Source: Allosaccharopolyspora coralli
Lineage (GTDB): Bacteria > Actinomycetota > Actinomycetes > Mycobacteriales > Pseudonocardiaceae
Assembly: GCF_009664835.1 (NCBI RefSeq)
Contig: NZ_CP045929.1
Span: forward strand, 2,790,001 to 2,854,000
Length of the DNA stretch: 64,000 nt
Reading direction: 5' to 3'
Below, in pieces: positions 18,981 to 30,716 of the stretch (the stretch's first letter is position 1; the number at the start of each line of letters is the position of its first letter). The position numbers and the translations under genes were made by a program. The notes beneath the pieces were generated by a model, which saw nothing but the letters and a program-made list of their open reading frames with translations, was not told the DNA's origin and made no database searches.

Positions 18981-19559
18981 TCACACCCAGTCGTCATCCA
19001 AGGGCCAGGTCAGGAAGTCGTTCAGTTCCGCGGTGGGCCGCTCCCACACCGGCTGCGGCTCGATCCCCGTGTACGCACCGCGGTAGAACAGTAGAGGCCG
19101 TTCGGCGTGGTGCGGGCCGAGGGTGCGCACCCGTCCCACGACGACGTAGTGGTCGCCCGCGTCGTGCACGGTCTCGACCGAGCAGTCGATCCAGGTGAGC
19201 ACGTTGGCGAGCACAGGTGCACCCGACGGGGCGACCGCCCAGTCGACACAGGCGAACTTGTCGGCACCGCCCTTGCCGAACACGGTGCTCACGTCCCGTT
19301 GCGCCTCGGTGAGGACGTTGACACAGAAGTGTCCCGCCTGTTCCATGATCGGCCAGGTCCGTGAGTTCTTGCCGGGGCAGAACAACACCAGTGGCGGTTC
19401 CAGTGACAACGCAGCGAAGGACTGGCACGCGAAACCGACCGGCTCTCCGGTGTCGCTCGAGGCGGTCACGACGGTCACGCCGGTGCAGAAATGCCCGAGT
19501 GCCTGGCGAAACTCCCTGGGATCGACCGAGTCGGTGACCACTGGGGACTCTGCTTGCAC
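18981..19559 (-). CDS. hsaB: 3-HSA hydroxylase flavin reductase HsaB
   Basis: A 192-residue flavin reductase-like domain protein. The family signature is FRQALGHFCTGVTVVTASSD followed by GFACQSFAALSLEPPLVLFC. HsaB supplies reduced flavin to HsaA for hydroxylation of 3-HSA. The GTG start was chosen for its GGAAGGGAG site; a longer frame begins next to the hsaC stop. It is the last gene of the hsaA-hsaD-hsaC-hsaB operon, the same order as Rv3570c-Rv3567c. Confidence 0.92.
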   Translation of the reverse strand: MQAESPVVTDSVDPREFRQALGHFCTGVTVVTASSDTGEPVGFACQSFAALSLEPPLVLFCPGKNSRTWPIMEQAGHFCVNVLTEAQRDVSTVFGKGGADKFACVDWAVAPSGAPVLANVLTWIDCSVETVHDAGDHYVVVGRVRTLGPHHAERPLLFYRGAYTGIEPQPVWERPTAELNDFLTWPLDDDWV

Positions 19560-19592
19560 CTCGTCACTCCCTTCCGTCGCCGGAGGCCGCAC

Positions 19593-22624
<3,032 letters not shown>

Positions 22625-22727
22625 GCGATGCTCCCGTTCTGTCTCGGCGCGGGTACCACTACGCGATCACCCGCCGCCCGGGTCCGTACACGGACGCGGC
22701 AGGCGCACCGCGCCAGCGGACCCAGAC

Positions 22728-22741
22728 TAGAACATGTTCTC
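22728..22741. promoter_or_regulatory. KstR operator upstream of the hsaADCB operon
   Basis: TAGAACATGTTCTC fits TnnAACnnGTTnnA except for the last base. Read on the minus strand it continues as GTTCTAGTCT, again merging with a possible -10 hexamer (TAGTCT). Confidence 0.85.
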
Positions 22742-22761
22742 ATTACTGTCGATGGGACGGA

Positions 22762-23823
22762 CTACGCGAGTGCCGCTTCCCGCTGCAGCTCGAGCGCGAT
22801 ATCGATCAACTGGTCCTCCTGGCCTCCGACGAGCCTGCGCTGCCCCGCGCGGGCCAACAGGTCAGCGGCGGAGACCTGGTAGCGCTCCGCCTGACGCGCG
22901 GCGTGTTTGAGGAAGCTCGAGTACACCCCGGCGTAACCCATGACGAGCGCGGATCGATCGAGCAGGCATTCCTCTGGCATCGCAGGACGCACGACGTCCT
23001 CGGCCGCGTCGGCGATCGCGTAGAAGTCCACCCCGGTGCGGACACCGAGCTTGTCGCAGACCCCGACCAACGCCTCGATCGGCGTATTGCCCGCCCCCGC
23101 CCCGAATCTCCGGGTACTGCCGTCGATCTGTACCGCACCCGTACGGGCCGCGGCGATGGAGTTCGCGACGCCGACGCCGAGGTTCTCGTGGCCGTGGAAG
23201 CCCACCTGCGCGTCGTCACCGATCTCGGCCACGATCGCCGAGACCCGGTCGGAAACCTGTTCCAGTACCAGCGCCCCCGCCGAGTCGACGACGTACACGC
23301 ACTGACACCCCGCGTCCACCATCACCCGGGCCTGCCGAGCGAGCACATCGGGCGGTTGTGAATGCGACATCATGAGGAACCCGACCGTCTCCAACCCCTG
23401 GTCCCGTGCGAGACCGAAGTGCTGCACGGCCACGTCTGCCTCGGTGCAATGGGTCGCGATCCGGCACAGCGACGCGCCGTTGTCCCGGGCGATCCGGATG
23501 TCGTCGGTGACGCCCACCCCCGGCAACATGAGGAACGCGATCCGGGCGTGCACGGCGGTCTCGACCGCCGCGATGATGAGTTCCTGTTCCGGCGTGCCGG
23601 AAAAGCCGTAGTTGAACGACGAGCCGCCGAGACCGTCGCCGTGCGCGACCTCGATGACCGGAACACCGGATCCGTCCAATGCGGACACGATATCGCGGAC
23701 TTCCCGCACGGTGAACTGATGTCGTTTGTGGTGAGAGCCGTCGCGCAGCGAGGTGTCGGTGACCCTGATGTCGCGGTCACCCGAGAACGTGCGTACCAGG
23801 CCGTTTCCGGATGTCGTGCTCAC
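22762..23823 (-). CDS. hsaF: 4-hydroxy-2-oxohexanoate/oxovalerate aldolase HsaF
   Basis: A 353-residue HMGL-like class II pyruvate aldolase. The N-terminal motif [17 protein letters not shown] contains the metal-ligand Asp and catalytic Arg, and the metal-binding HGHENLG is present. The C-terminal communication domain follows. HsaF cleaves the 4-hydroxy-2-oxo acid to pyruvate and an aldehyde that is channelled to HsaG. GTG start overlapping the hsaG stop (GTGA) shows translational coupling with its partner enzyme. Confidence 0.95.
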   Translation of the reverse strand: MSTTSGNGLVRTFSGDRDIRVTDTSLRDGSHHKRHQFTVREVRDIVSALDGSGVPVIEVAHGDGLGGSSFNYGFSGTPEQELIIAAVETAVHARIAFLMLPGVGVTDDIRIARDNGASLCRIATHCTEADVAVQHFGLARDQGLETVGFLMMSHSQPPDVLARQARVMVDAGCQCVYVVDSAGALVLEQVSDRVSAIVAEIGDDAQVGFHGHENLGVGVANSIAAARTGAVQIDGSTRRFGAGAGNTPIEALVGVCDKLGVRTGVDFYAIADAAEDVVRPAMPEECLLDRSALVMGYAGVYSSFLKHAARQAERYQVSAADLLARAGQRRLVGGQEDQLIDIALELQREAALA

Positions 23824-24740
23824 GCCACCGTCTCCTTCGCACCCGTGGCCCCGAGCGGACTCGTGACCAGCTCCTCGCCGACCTTGACCGCGGCGGCCGT
23901 CATGATGTCGAGATTTCCCGAGTACGGCGGCAGGAAGTCACCGGCGCCCTCGACCTCCACGAACACGGCGACCCGTGCGAGGCCGCCGGTGGCCTCCGAT
24001 GCCTCGTCGAACTGCGGGTCCGCGAGCAGCCGGTAGCCGGGGACGTACGAGGCGATGTCCTCGGCCATCCGGGTCACGGACTCACTGATCGCGTCGACGT
24101 CCGCACCGTCGGGAATCGCACAGAAGATCGTGTCCCGCATGATCATTGGAGGGTCTGCTGGATTGAGCACGATGATCGCCTTGCCGCGGCTCGCACCGCC
24201 GATGGTCTCGATTCCGCCTGCGGTGGTGCGGGTGAACTCGTCGATGTTGGCCCGCGTGCCCGGACCGGCCGAGACCGAGGCCACCGACGCGACGATCTCC
24301 GCGTAACTCACGTCCACGACTCTCGACACGGCGTGCACCATCGGAATGGTGGCCTGCCCACCACAGGTGATGAGGTTGACGTTCGACGCGTCCTGGTGGG
24401 CCCCGAGGTTCACCGGAGGCACCACGTACGGGCCTACCGAGGCCGGAGTGAGGTCGATCGCGCGAATGCCCGCCTCGACGTAGCGGGGAGCGTTCTTCCG
24501 GTGTACCGCCGCCGAGGTCGCTTCGAACACGAGATCCGGCAGATCGTCTTGGGCGAGCATCCAGTCCACTCCCCCGGCACTGGTCCGCACCCCGAGCTGT
24601 TCGGCCCGCCTGAGGCCTTCGCTGTCCGGATCCACGCCGATCATCCATCGGGGCTCGATACCGGAGCGCACCAGCTTGTAGAGCAGGTCCGTCCCGATGT
24701 TGCCCGAGCCGACGATCGCCGCCGTCACTGTCCCGCTCAT
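23820..24740 (-). CDS. hsaG: Acylating acetaldehyde/propionaldehyde dehydrogenase HsaG
   Basis: A 306-residue NAD-dependent CoA-acylating dehydrogenase. It shows the Rossmann motif [17 protein letters not shown], the catalytic cysteine in [11 protein letters not shown] and [14 protein letters not shown]. HsaG oxidises the aldehyde delivered by HsaF to acyl-CoA. The ATG start at 24740 has GGGAGGT 6 bases upstream and overlaps the hsaE stop (ATGA). A much longer open frame upstream is a by-product of high GC. Confidence 0.95.
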   Translation of the reverse strand: MSGTVTAAIVGSGNIGTDLLYKLVRSGIEPRWMIGVDPDSEGLRRAEQLGVRTSAGGVDWMLAQDDLPDLVFEATSAAVHRKNAPRYVEAGIRAIDLTPASVGPYVVPPVNLGAHQDASNVNLITCGGQATIPMVHAVSRVVDVSYAEIVASVASVSAGPGTRANIDEFTRTTAGGIETIGGASRGKAIIVLNPADPPMIMRDTIFCAIPDGADVDAISESVTRMAEDIASYVPGYRLLADPQFDEASEATGGLARVAVFVEVEGAGDFLPPYSGNLDIMTAAAVKVGEELVTSPLGATGAKETVA

Positions 24741-25624
24741 CGTCCACCTCCCGTTCCCCCGGTGATCGCTCCGGAAACTCCGCTGTCCGTTCCGGGGGTT
24801 GCACTGTCGTGTCCGGAGTCCGTGCCCTCCTGCGTGAATGTCAGCGACACGGAACCCCAAGGTCCGTCCTCGGTGGTGAAATCGGCGCGGAAGCAGGATC
24901 CCGAGACGGCGTCGAACGCCTTGGTGCACGAGCCCGGCAGGACGACGTTGCCTGCGCGGAGCCGTACGCCGTACCCGGCGACCTTTCGCGCGAGCCACGC
25001 CACGGCCGTGGTCGGATCGCCCAGTACGGCGTCGGAGCGCCCTTGCGCGACACGGTCGTCGTCCTGCCACAACGTGGCCTCGATCGCTCGGACGTCGAGC
25101 TCCGACGGTCGTGTACGAGGGGCACCGAGCACGAAACCCGCCGACGACGCGTTGTCCGCGATCGTGTCGCCGATGCTGATCTTCCAGTCCGCGATGCGGC
25201 TGTCGATGAGTTCGATCGCGGGCACGAGCGCCTCCGTGCACGCCAGCACGTCGGCTTCGGTGCAGTCGTCTCCCGGCAGGTCGGCTCCGAGTACGAAGCC
25301 CACCTCGACCTCCACACGAGGAACCAGATAGCGGGACGTGCGAACGGGTTCGTGCTCGCTCAACCGCATGTCGGAGAGCAGATGCCCGTAGTCCGGCTCG
25401 TCGACACCCATCATCTGCTGCATCACGCGCGACGACAGGCCGACTTTGTGCCCGACGACGTCGACGTCCGCGAGGCGGCGCCGGATGTTCACGAGTTGGA
25501 TCTCGTAGGCGTCCTCGGGTGTCAATTCCGGGAACTGCTCGATGAGCGGCGGAATCGGCACCCGATCTCGTTCCGCCGTCCGCAGCCGGTCTGCCAGGGC
25601 GGTGCGTTGATCACTTGTGAGCAC
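24737..25624 (-). CDS. hsaE: 2-hydroxypentadienoate (HHD) hydratase HsaE with extended C-terminus
   Basis: A 295-residue member of the 2-keto-4-pentenoate hydratase/FAH family. Segments [29 protein letters not shown] and VEVGFVLG are diagnostic, as are [13 protein letters not shown] and LPGSCTKAF. It hydrates the dienoate released by HsaD, ahead of HsaF and HsaG. Mycobacterial HsaE has about 261 residues; here a roughly 30-residue Gly/Ser/Thr-rich tail follows VSLTF. GTG start with AGGAGG 4 bases upstream, overlapping the preceding flavoprotein gene by 14 bases. Confidence 0.93.
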   Translation of the reverse strand: MLTSDQRTALADRLRTAERDRVPIPPLIEQFPELTPEDAYEIQLVNIRRRLADVDVVGHKVGLSSRVMQQMMGVDEPDYGHLLSDMRLSEHEPVRTSRYLVPRVEVEVGFVLGADLPGDDCTEADVLACTEALVPAIELIDSRIADWKISIGDTIADNASSAGFVLGAPRTRPSELDVRAIEATLWQDDDRVAQGRSDAVLGDPTTAVAWLARKVAGYGVRLRAGNVVLPGSCTKAFDAVSGSCFRADFTTEDGPWGSVSLTFTQEGTDSGHDSATPGTDSGVSGAITGGTGGGR

Positions 25625-27245
25625 GAGACCTCCTGCCCGTTCCTTCGTCACCGGCACCGTCGGCCGCAGCGTGCGCGCCGCTCCGGCGCCCGGAGAACAC
25701 GCAGTCGGCCAACGACAAGCCACTGACGTAGGACCGGGAGCAGATCCCGACCGCCGACCGTCCTGCGGCGTACAGCCCCGGAACGGGCGCGCCGTCGTCG
25801 CCGCTGACCCGGCCCGTTTCCTCGTCGACGGCCAGCCCCCCGAGGGTGAGCATCGGACACGGATACACCTGGCTCGGCTTGATCGAAATGTCGATCAGCG
25901 AGAACGGCCCGGTAGCCGGCGGCTGCGCGAATTCCACGGGCTTGCCCGTCTCGTCCGGTGCACCGGACCGTGCCGCGGTGGTCGCTGCGTCCACTGTGGC
26001 CTGCAAGCCGTCCGGAGCGATGCCCGCGCGCGCCGCGACGCCACGCACTGTAGGCGCGCTCACGCGTCCCCGCCCCAGCAGATACAGCGCTTGGAGCCGC
26101 TGGAACCACACTGTCTGACTACCGATCTGCCTGCGGGCGCGCTTGCGCAGCTCGGCGTCGACGAGCAGCCACCCCTTGCCACCGTTGCGTTCGATCATCG
26201 CCTGTCCGAGCGCCGCGCCGTATCGGGACTCGTCACAGATGCGGTGTCCGTGCTCGTCGACGAGCAGGCCACCGAGCAACGCGCTGGGCGGTGTGATGAA
26301 TCGCCAGGCGGACACGCGATCCAGATGTGCGACGGCTGCACCGGCCCGTTGTCCGAGCCGGATACTCGTGCCGTCGTCACCGCGCGTGCCGAGCGGGAGT
26401 CCACCGCGGTAGTCGGGCGCGTGTTCGCGCATCATCTCGCGGTTCGCGACGAACCCGCCGCTCGCGAGCACCACACCGCGCCGCGCGTGCAGACGCACTG
26501 GTGTGGCGTGGCGTGATTCCAGCTTCTCGACCCGAGCGTGCAGTGCCCGGGACAGTTTCGGTACGTAAAGGCCGGGTTTCGCGGCGAGCTTGCTCAACCG
26601 CGCGTGGCCGCTGCGCACGCGAGCAGGCGCATCGAGCAGCGTGTCGCACTCGATCCCGGTGACCGTGCCGTCCGCGTTCTGGACGAGATCCCGCACCCGC
26701 GTCTGGCGGAGCACCCGCACGCCGTGGGCCTCGACGGCGCGTTCGAGCACCTCGAACAGCACCGACCCCGAGGTGCCCCTGCCGCGCACTCGATGCCCTC
26801 GAGGCGCCGGACGCGCCGCGTCCCGGAACCCGCCTGCGGATTCACTCCCGGAGTAGTACAGGTAGTGGCGATTGCTGGGATACGACGTCTTGTACGGACA
26901 CAGGCTCGACTCGAACGGCACACCCAACTCGCTCAGCCACCCGATCATGGCCGGACTGTCGGCACAGAACCGCGTGAGCGTCTCCGCCGAGACGGCGTCA
27001 CCGACTTCCTCGGCCAGGTAGGCACGCATCGCCTCGGTCGAGTCGTCGACGCCCGCCGCCCGCTGCACCGAGGTCCCGCCTCCCGCGTAGACGACGCCGC
27101 CCGACAGGCGGGTCGCTCCACCACCGGTGAACCGGTCGACGAGCACGACCTCGGCGCCGGCGCGTGCGGCCTCGATCGCGGCGCAGGCACCGGCGGCGCC
27201 GAAGCCCACCACGACGACGTCGGCATGCAGCTCGCTGACCAACAC
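25611..27245 (-). CDS. FAD-dependent dehydrogenase of the KstD/fumarate reductase family (second KstD-like protein)
   Basis: About 544 residues. The FAD-binding dinucleotide fold is VVVVGFGAAGACAAIEAARAG near the N-terminus, and the C-terminal FAD contact reads GLYAAGRSAVGICSRSYVSGLSLADC. It is a paralogue family of 3-ketosteroid dehydrogenases but diverges strongly from the KstD encoded next door, including the C-terminal region. It heads the hsaE-hsaG-hsaF operon and overlaps hsaE, so a redox step on a steroid ring is likely; a delta-4 or other dehydrogenation is a guess. AGGAGG is only 2 bases before GTG 27245, so TTG 27242 is also possible. Confidence 0.8.
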   Translation of the reverse strand: MLVSELHADVVVVGFGAAGACAAIEAARAGAEVVLVDRFTGGGATRLSGGVVYAGGGTSVQRAAGVDDSTEAMRAYLAEEVGDAVSAETLTRFCADSPAMIGWLSELGVPFESSLCPYKTSYPSNRHYLYYSGSESAGGFRDAARPAPRGHRVRGRGTSGSVLFEVLERAVEAHGVRVLRQTRVRDLVQNADGTVTGIECDTLLDAPARVRSGHARLSKLAAKPGLYVPKLSRALHARVEKLESRHATPVRLHARRGVVLASGGFVANREMMREHAPDYRGGLPLGTRGDDGTSIRLGQRAGAAVAHLDRVSAWRFITPPSALLGGLLVDEHGHRICDESRYGAALGQAMIERNGGKGWLLVDAELRKRARRQIGSQTVWFQRLQALYLLGRGRVSAPTVRGVAARAGIAPDGLQATVDAATTAARSGAPDETGKPVEFAQPPATGPFSLIDISIKPSQVYPCPMLTLGGLAVDEETGRVSGDDGAPVPGLYAAGRSAVGICSRSYVSGLSLADCVFSGRRSGAHAAADGAGDEGTGRRSRAHK

Positions 27246-27255
27246 ATCCTCCTGG

Positions 27256-27269
27256 TGAAACAGGTTCTC
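27256..27269. promoter_or_regulatory. KstR-type box proximal to the second KstD-like gene
   Basis: TGAAACAGGTTCTC has the AACnnGTT core but a mismatch at the last position. It lies just upstream of the ribosome site of the minus-strand gene, so it would act as a roadblock operator. Confidence 0.6.
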
Positions 27270-27336
27270 ATGCGGTTGCCCCGGGCGACTCTGCCAAGTT
27301 TTCCGGCGCGGCCGTAGCGTCCCGACGGGACAAAAC

Positions 27337-27350
27337 TATAACATGTTCCA
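27337..27350. promoter_or_regulatory. KstR operator between the two kstD-type genes
   Basis: TATAACATGTTCCA matches TnnAACnnGTTnnA at all fixed positions. On the minus strand it continues into TTATAGTTTTG, giving a TATAGT -10 hexamer for the hsaEGF operon. kstD starts 29 bases downstream on the plus strand. Confidence 0.87.
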
Positions 27351-27378
27351 GTAGACGTGAAGTTGCTTTGGAGGTGCC

Positions 27379-29130
27379 ATGACCACACCCGCTCACCCGC
27401 AGACGGGCGGCGACCTCGGCGAGACCGCCTTCGACGTCGTGATCGTCGGCAGCGGCGCGGCCGGGATGACCGCAGGGCTGACCGCCGCACGGCACGGCCT
27501 GCGTGCGGTCGTCGTGGAGAAGGCCTCCCGGTTCGGCGGCTCGACGGCCCGCTCCGGCGGCGGCGTCTGGATCCCCAACAACGAGGTACTCCGCCGGGAC
27601 GGCGTCGACGACAGCGCCCAGGACGCCCGCACCTACCTCGCACACATCGTCGGCGACACCGTGGCCGACGACCGTCGGCAGGCCTTCCTCGACCACGGGC
27701 CGAGGATGCTCTCGCATGTGCTGCGCGCGAGTCCGCTGCGGCTGCGGTGGGTGCCCGACTACTCCGACTACTACCCCGAAGCACCCGGCGGTCGCGGTGG
27801 CGGACGCTCGGTCGAACCCGGCGTCCTCGACGGCCGCGTCCTCGGCGCGCATCTCGGTGAGCTGGAGCGCGACTACGTCCGCTCCCCCCGCAATCTCGTG
27901 ATCACCCAGGCCGATTTCCGCAAGCTCAACCTCCTGATGCGGCGACCCACGAGCGTTCTGCGTGCGCTCCGCGTCGGGCTCCGGTGGGCGTGGGGAAACA
28001 TCACCGGCAGACGCCTGCTCGCGCGCGGTCAGGCCCTGGCAGCCGGACTGCGGGTCGGATTACGCGACGCGGGGGTGCCGCTGTGGCTCGACACTCCCAT
28101 GCTCGACCTCGACCAGGACGCGTCCGGACGCGTCACCGGCGTCGTGGTGGAACGCGACGGTGAACGCGCCACTCTCCGCGCCCGACTCGGCGTGGTCCTC
28201 ACCGCGGGCGGCTTCGAACGAAACGAGCAGATGCGCACGCAGTACCAGCGACCACCCATCGGTACCGAGTGGACGGTCGGGGCGAAAGCCAACACCGGCG
28301 ACGCCATTCGGGCCGGTCAACGGGCCGGTGCCGCCGTCGAGCTCATGGACGACGCGTGGTGGGGGCCGTCCGTCCCGCTGTCCGGAGGGCCGTGGTTCTG
28401 TCTGGCCGAACGGACTCTGCCGGGCTGCATCATGGTCAACGGGCAAGGGCGGCGGTTCGTCAACGAGGCCGCGCCGTACATCGACGCCGTGCACGCCATG
28501 TACGGGGAGGGCGACGGCCCGGCCCGCAACATGCCCACGTGGCTCATTCTCGACCAGCGGTACCGCAATCGATACGTCTTCGCCGGCCTGGGACCCCGAC
28601 AGTCGTTCCCGGGACGTTGGCGCAAGGCCGGGGCGGTCCACACGGCTCACAGTCTCGACTCGCTCGCGGAGAAGATCGGCCTGCCACCGGAGAACCTTCG
28701 CTCCACCGTGGAACGCTTCAACACGTTCGCGCACACCGGGGACGACACGGAGTTCCGTCGCGGTGACAGCGTCTACGATCGCTACTACGGCGACCCGACC
28801 GTCCGGCCGAACCCGTGCCTCGCCGAGTTGCGTGTGCCCCCGTTCCATGCCGTGAAAATCGTGCCCGGCGACCTCGGAACGAAGGGCGGTCTGGTCACCG
28901 ACGTCCACGCCCGCGTGTTGCGGCAGGACCAGAGCCACATTCCCGGGTTGTACGCGGCGGGGAACACCAGCAGCGCCGTCATGGGCCACACCTATGCCGG
29001 TCCGGGCGCCACTCTCGGTCCGGCCATGACATTCGCGCACCTCGCCGTCGAGCATCTCGCCGACGCACCCGCGAACCCACCGGGCACGCCGCCGAGCACA
29101 GCGGCCACCACCCAGAACGCGGAACCGTGA
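27379..29130 (+). CDS. kstD: 3-ketosteroid delta-1-dehydrogenase KstD
   Basis: A 583-residue flavoprotein. It shows the FAD motif VVIVGSGAAGMTAGLTAARHG near residue 21, GGSTARSGGGVWIPNN, the C-terminal GNTSSAVMGHTYAGPGATLGPAMTF with the conserved tyrosine/glycine region, and VNGQGRRFVNEAAPY. KstD introduces the C1-C2 double bond; with KshAB it opens ring B. ATG with GGAGG 5 bases upstream; divergent from the second KstD-like gene with KstR operators between. kshA follows 64 bases downstream. It is the orthologue of Rv3537 by similarity. Confidence 0.94.
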   Translation: MTTPAHPQTGGDLGETAFDVVIVGSGAAGMTAGLTAARHGLRAVVVEKASRFGGSTARSGGGVWIPNNEVLRRDGVDDSAQDARTYLAHIVGDTVADDRRQAFLDHGPRMLSHVLRASPLRLRWVPDYSDYYPEAPGGRGGGRSVEPGVLDGRVLGAHLGELERDYVRSPRNLVITQADFRKLNLLMRRPTSVLRALRVGLRWAWGNITGRRLLARGQALAAGLRVGLRDAGVPLWLDTPMLDLDQDASGRVTGVVVERDGERATLRARLGVVLTAGGFERNEQMRTQYQRPPIGTEWTVGAKANTGDAIRAGQRAGAAVELMDDAWWGPSVPLSGGPWFCLAERTLPGCIMVNGQGRRFVNEAAPYIDAVHAMYGEGDGPARNMPTWLILDQRYRNRYVFAGLGPRQSFPGRWRKAGAVHTAHSLDSLAEKIGLPPENLRSTVERFNTFAHTGDDTEFRRGDSVYDRYYGDPTVRPNPCLAELRVPPFHAVKIVPGDLGTKGGLVTDVHARVLRQDQSHIPGLYAAGNTSSAVMGHTYAGPGATLGPAMTFAHLAVEHLADAPANPPGTPPSTAATTQNAEP

Positions 29131-29194
29131 GCATCCGTCCACCCAGGACCGTGTCGACCACCGGGGCCACCCGAGGAGAACGAGGAACAGCACC

Positions 29195-30361
29195 ATGACG
29201 CAGGTTTCCAGCAACGGCCACGACGAGGTCCGCATCATCGACGTCGGCACTCCACCCACGCGGTTCGCGCGCGGTTGGCACTGCCTGGGACTCTCCGAGC
29301 AGTTCAAGGACGGCACACCGCACGCCGTACACGCGTTCGGAACCAAACTCGTCGTGTTCCAGAGCTCGGACGGCGCCCTCAACGTCCTCGACGGCTATTG
29401 CCGGCACATGGGAGGCGATCTGACCCAAGGCACCGTCAAGGGTGAGGCCGTGGCCTGTCCGTTCCACGACTGGCGATGGGGCGGCAACGGCCGCTGCGTC
29501 CAGATCCCGTACACCAAACGCGTGCCGATGCGCGCGCGAACCAAGTCGTGGACCACGATGGAACGGAACAAGCAGCTCTTCGTCTGGAACGACCCGGAAG
29601 GAAACCCGCCGCCGGAGGACGTCACCATTCCCGAGCTGCCCGAGGTCGACTCCGACGAGTGGAGCAACTGGACCTGGGACTCGGTGGTCATCGAGGGCTC
29701 GCACTGTCGGGAGATCATCGACAACGTCGTGGACATGGCGCACTTCTTCTACATCCACTACGCGTTCCCGACGTACTTCAAGAACGTGTTCGAAGGCCAC
29801 GTCGCCACCCAGTACCTCAACACCAAGGGGCGCCCGGACATCGGCGGAACCCAGTCCAACTACGGCGGCGACGAGAACCTCGGTCGTTCGGAGGCGTCGT
29901 ACTACGGGCCGTCGTACATGATCGACTGGCTGGAGAACGAGTACAAGGGGATGAACATCGAGACCATCCTCATCAACTGCCACTACCCGATCTCCGAGAA
30001 CTCGTTCGTCCTGCAGTGGGGCGTGCTCGCCAAGAAGCTTCCCGGCCTCACCGACGAGCAGGCCGACAAAATGGCGGCGAAGATCGCCAAGAACACCGGC
30101 GTCGGGTTCCTGCAGGACGTCGAGATCTGGAAGAACAAGACCCGCATCGACAATCCGCTGCTGTGCGAGGACGACGGTCCGGTCTATCAGTTGCGCCGCT
30201 GGTACGAGCAGTTTTACGTGGACGTCGATGACGTGGCCGAGGACATGACTGCGCGGTTCGAGTTCGAGGTCGACACCACCCGCGCCAACGAGGCGTGGGA
30301 ACAGGAGGTCGCCGACAACCTCGCGCGCAAGCAGACGGCGGCTCAGGCCGGGGAGGCCTGA
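29195..30361 (+). CDS. kshA: 3-ketosteroid 9-alpha-hydroxylase oxygenase KshA
   Basis: A 388-residue Rieske oxygenase. The Rieske ligands are Cys69/His71 (GYCRHMGG) and Cys88/His91 (ACPFHDW). The mononuclear iron site is His183 and His188 in DNVVDMAHFFYIHYAFP, with an Asp in FLQDVEIWKNK. KshA hydroxylates C9 of androstadienedione or steroid-CoA esters and, with KstD, triggers ring B opening. A GAGGAGAACGAGG region precedes the ATG. The reductase gene kshB is in the same operon, with one small gene between. Confidence 0.96.
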   Translation: MTQVSSNGHDEVRIIDVGTPPTRFARGWHCLGLSEQFKDGTPHAVHAFGTKLVVFQSSDGALNVLDGYCRHMGGDLTQGTVKGEAVACPFHDWRWGGNGRCVQIPYTKRVPMRARTKSWTTMERNKQLFVWNDPEGNPPPEDVTIPELPEVDSDEWSNWTWDSVVIEGSHCREIIDNVVDMAHFFYIHYAFPTYFKNVFEGHVATQYLNTKGRPDIGGTQSNYGGDENLGRSEASYYGPSYMIDWLENEYKGMNIETILINCHYPISENSFVLQWGVLAKKLPGLTDEQADKMAAKIAKNTGVGFLQDVEIWKNKTRIDNPLLCEDDGPVYQLRRWYEQFYVDVDDVAEDMTARFEFEVDTTRANEAWEQEVADNLARKQTAAQAGEA

Positions 30362-30362
30362 C

Positions 30363-30716
30363 GTGGCGTCGCCACACTGGGCCAAGGCACCGACCTTCGC
30401 CGATCGTCCGGAGATTCGGGCGGAGCTCACCGAGCGTACCGCCGCCGACCGCGCGGAGTACCTCGCTTCGGGCCTGCGGCCGATCGAGTGCGACCGCTGC
30501 GGAACGTGCGTCCGGGTCAAGAAGAACAGCCGGCGACACACCAGTGTGCAGTGGGACAACGGCTCGGCTGCCGGGTGTGCCGTGTTCGCCGAGCAACGCG
30601 CCGACGGGCGCCCGAGCGCGCTCATCGACAGTTGCCCCGACCTGGCGGCCAGCATCGACGCCGCGGTCCGCGACGGACGGCTGCGGGTGGGAGACCAGGA
30701 CCAGGAGCAGGTATGA
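30363..30716 (+). CDS. Small cysteine-containing protein between kshA and kshB (Rv3527-like position)
   Basis: A 117-residue protein with CDRCGTCVRVKKNSRR near residue 43 and further cysteines in AAGCAVF and DSCPDL. The spaced cysteines suggest a zinc or iron-sulfur site, but no family is clear to me. The GTG lies one base after the kshA stop and its own stop overlaps the kshB ATG (ATGA), so it is translated as part of the Ksh unit. M. tuberculosis has a small uncharacterised gene (Rv3527) directly after kshA. A role as an assembly or accessory factor for the oxygenase system is inference from position. Confidence 0.7.
   Translation: MASPHWAKAPTFADRPEIRAELTERTAADRAEYLASGLRPIECDRCGTCVRVKKNSRRHTSVQWDNGSAAGCAVFAEQRADGRPSALIDSCPDLAASIDAAVRDGRLRVGDQDQEQV

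Noticed and set aside
29778-29791. AAGAACGTGTTCGA, a KstR-like core inside kshA
   Set aside because: It is coding sequence for KNVF in a conserved protein and is far from any start. Similar AACACGTT cores inside hsaD and kstD are also treated as chance.
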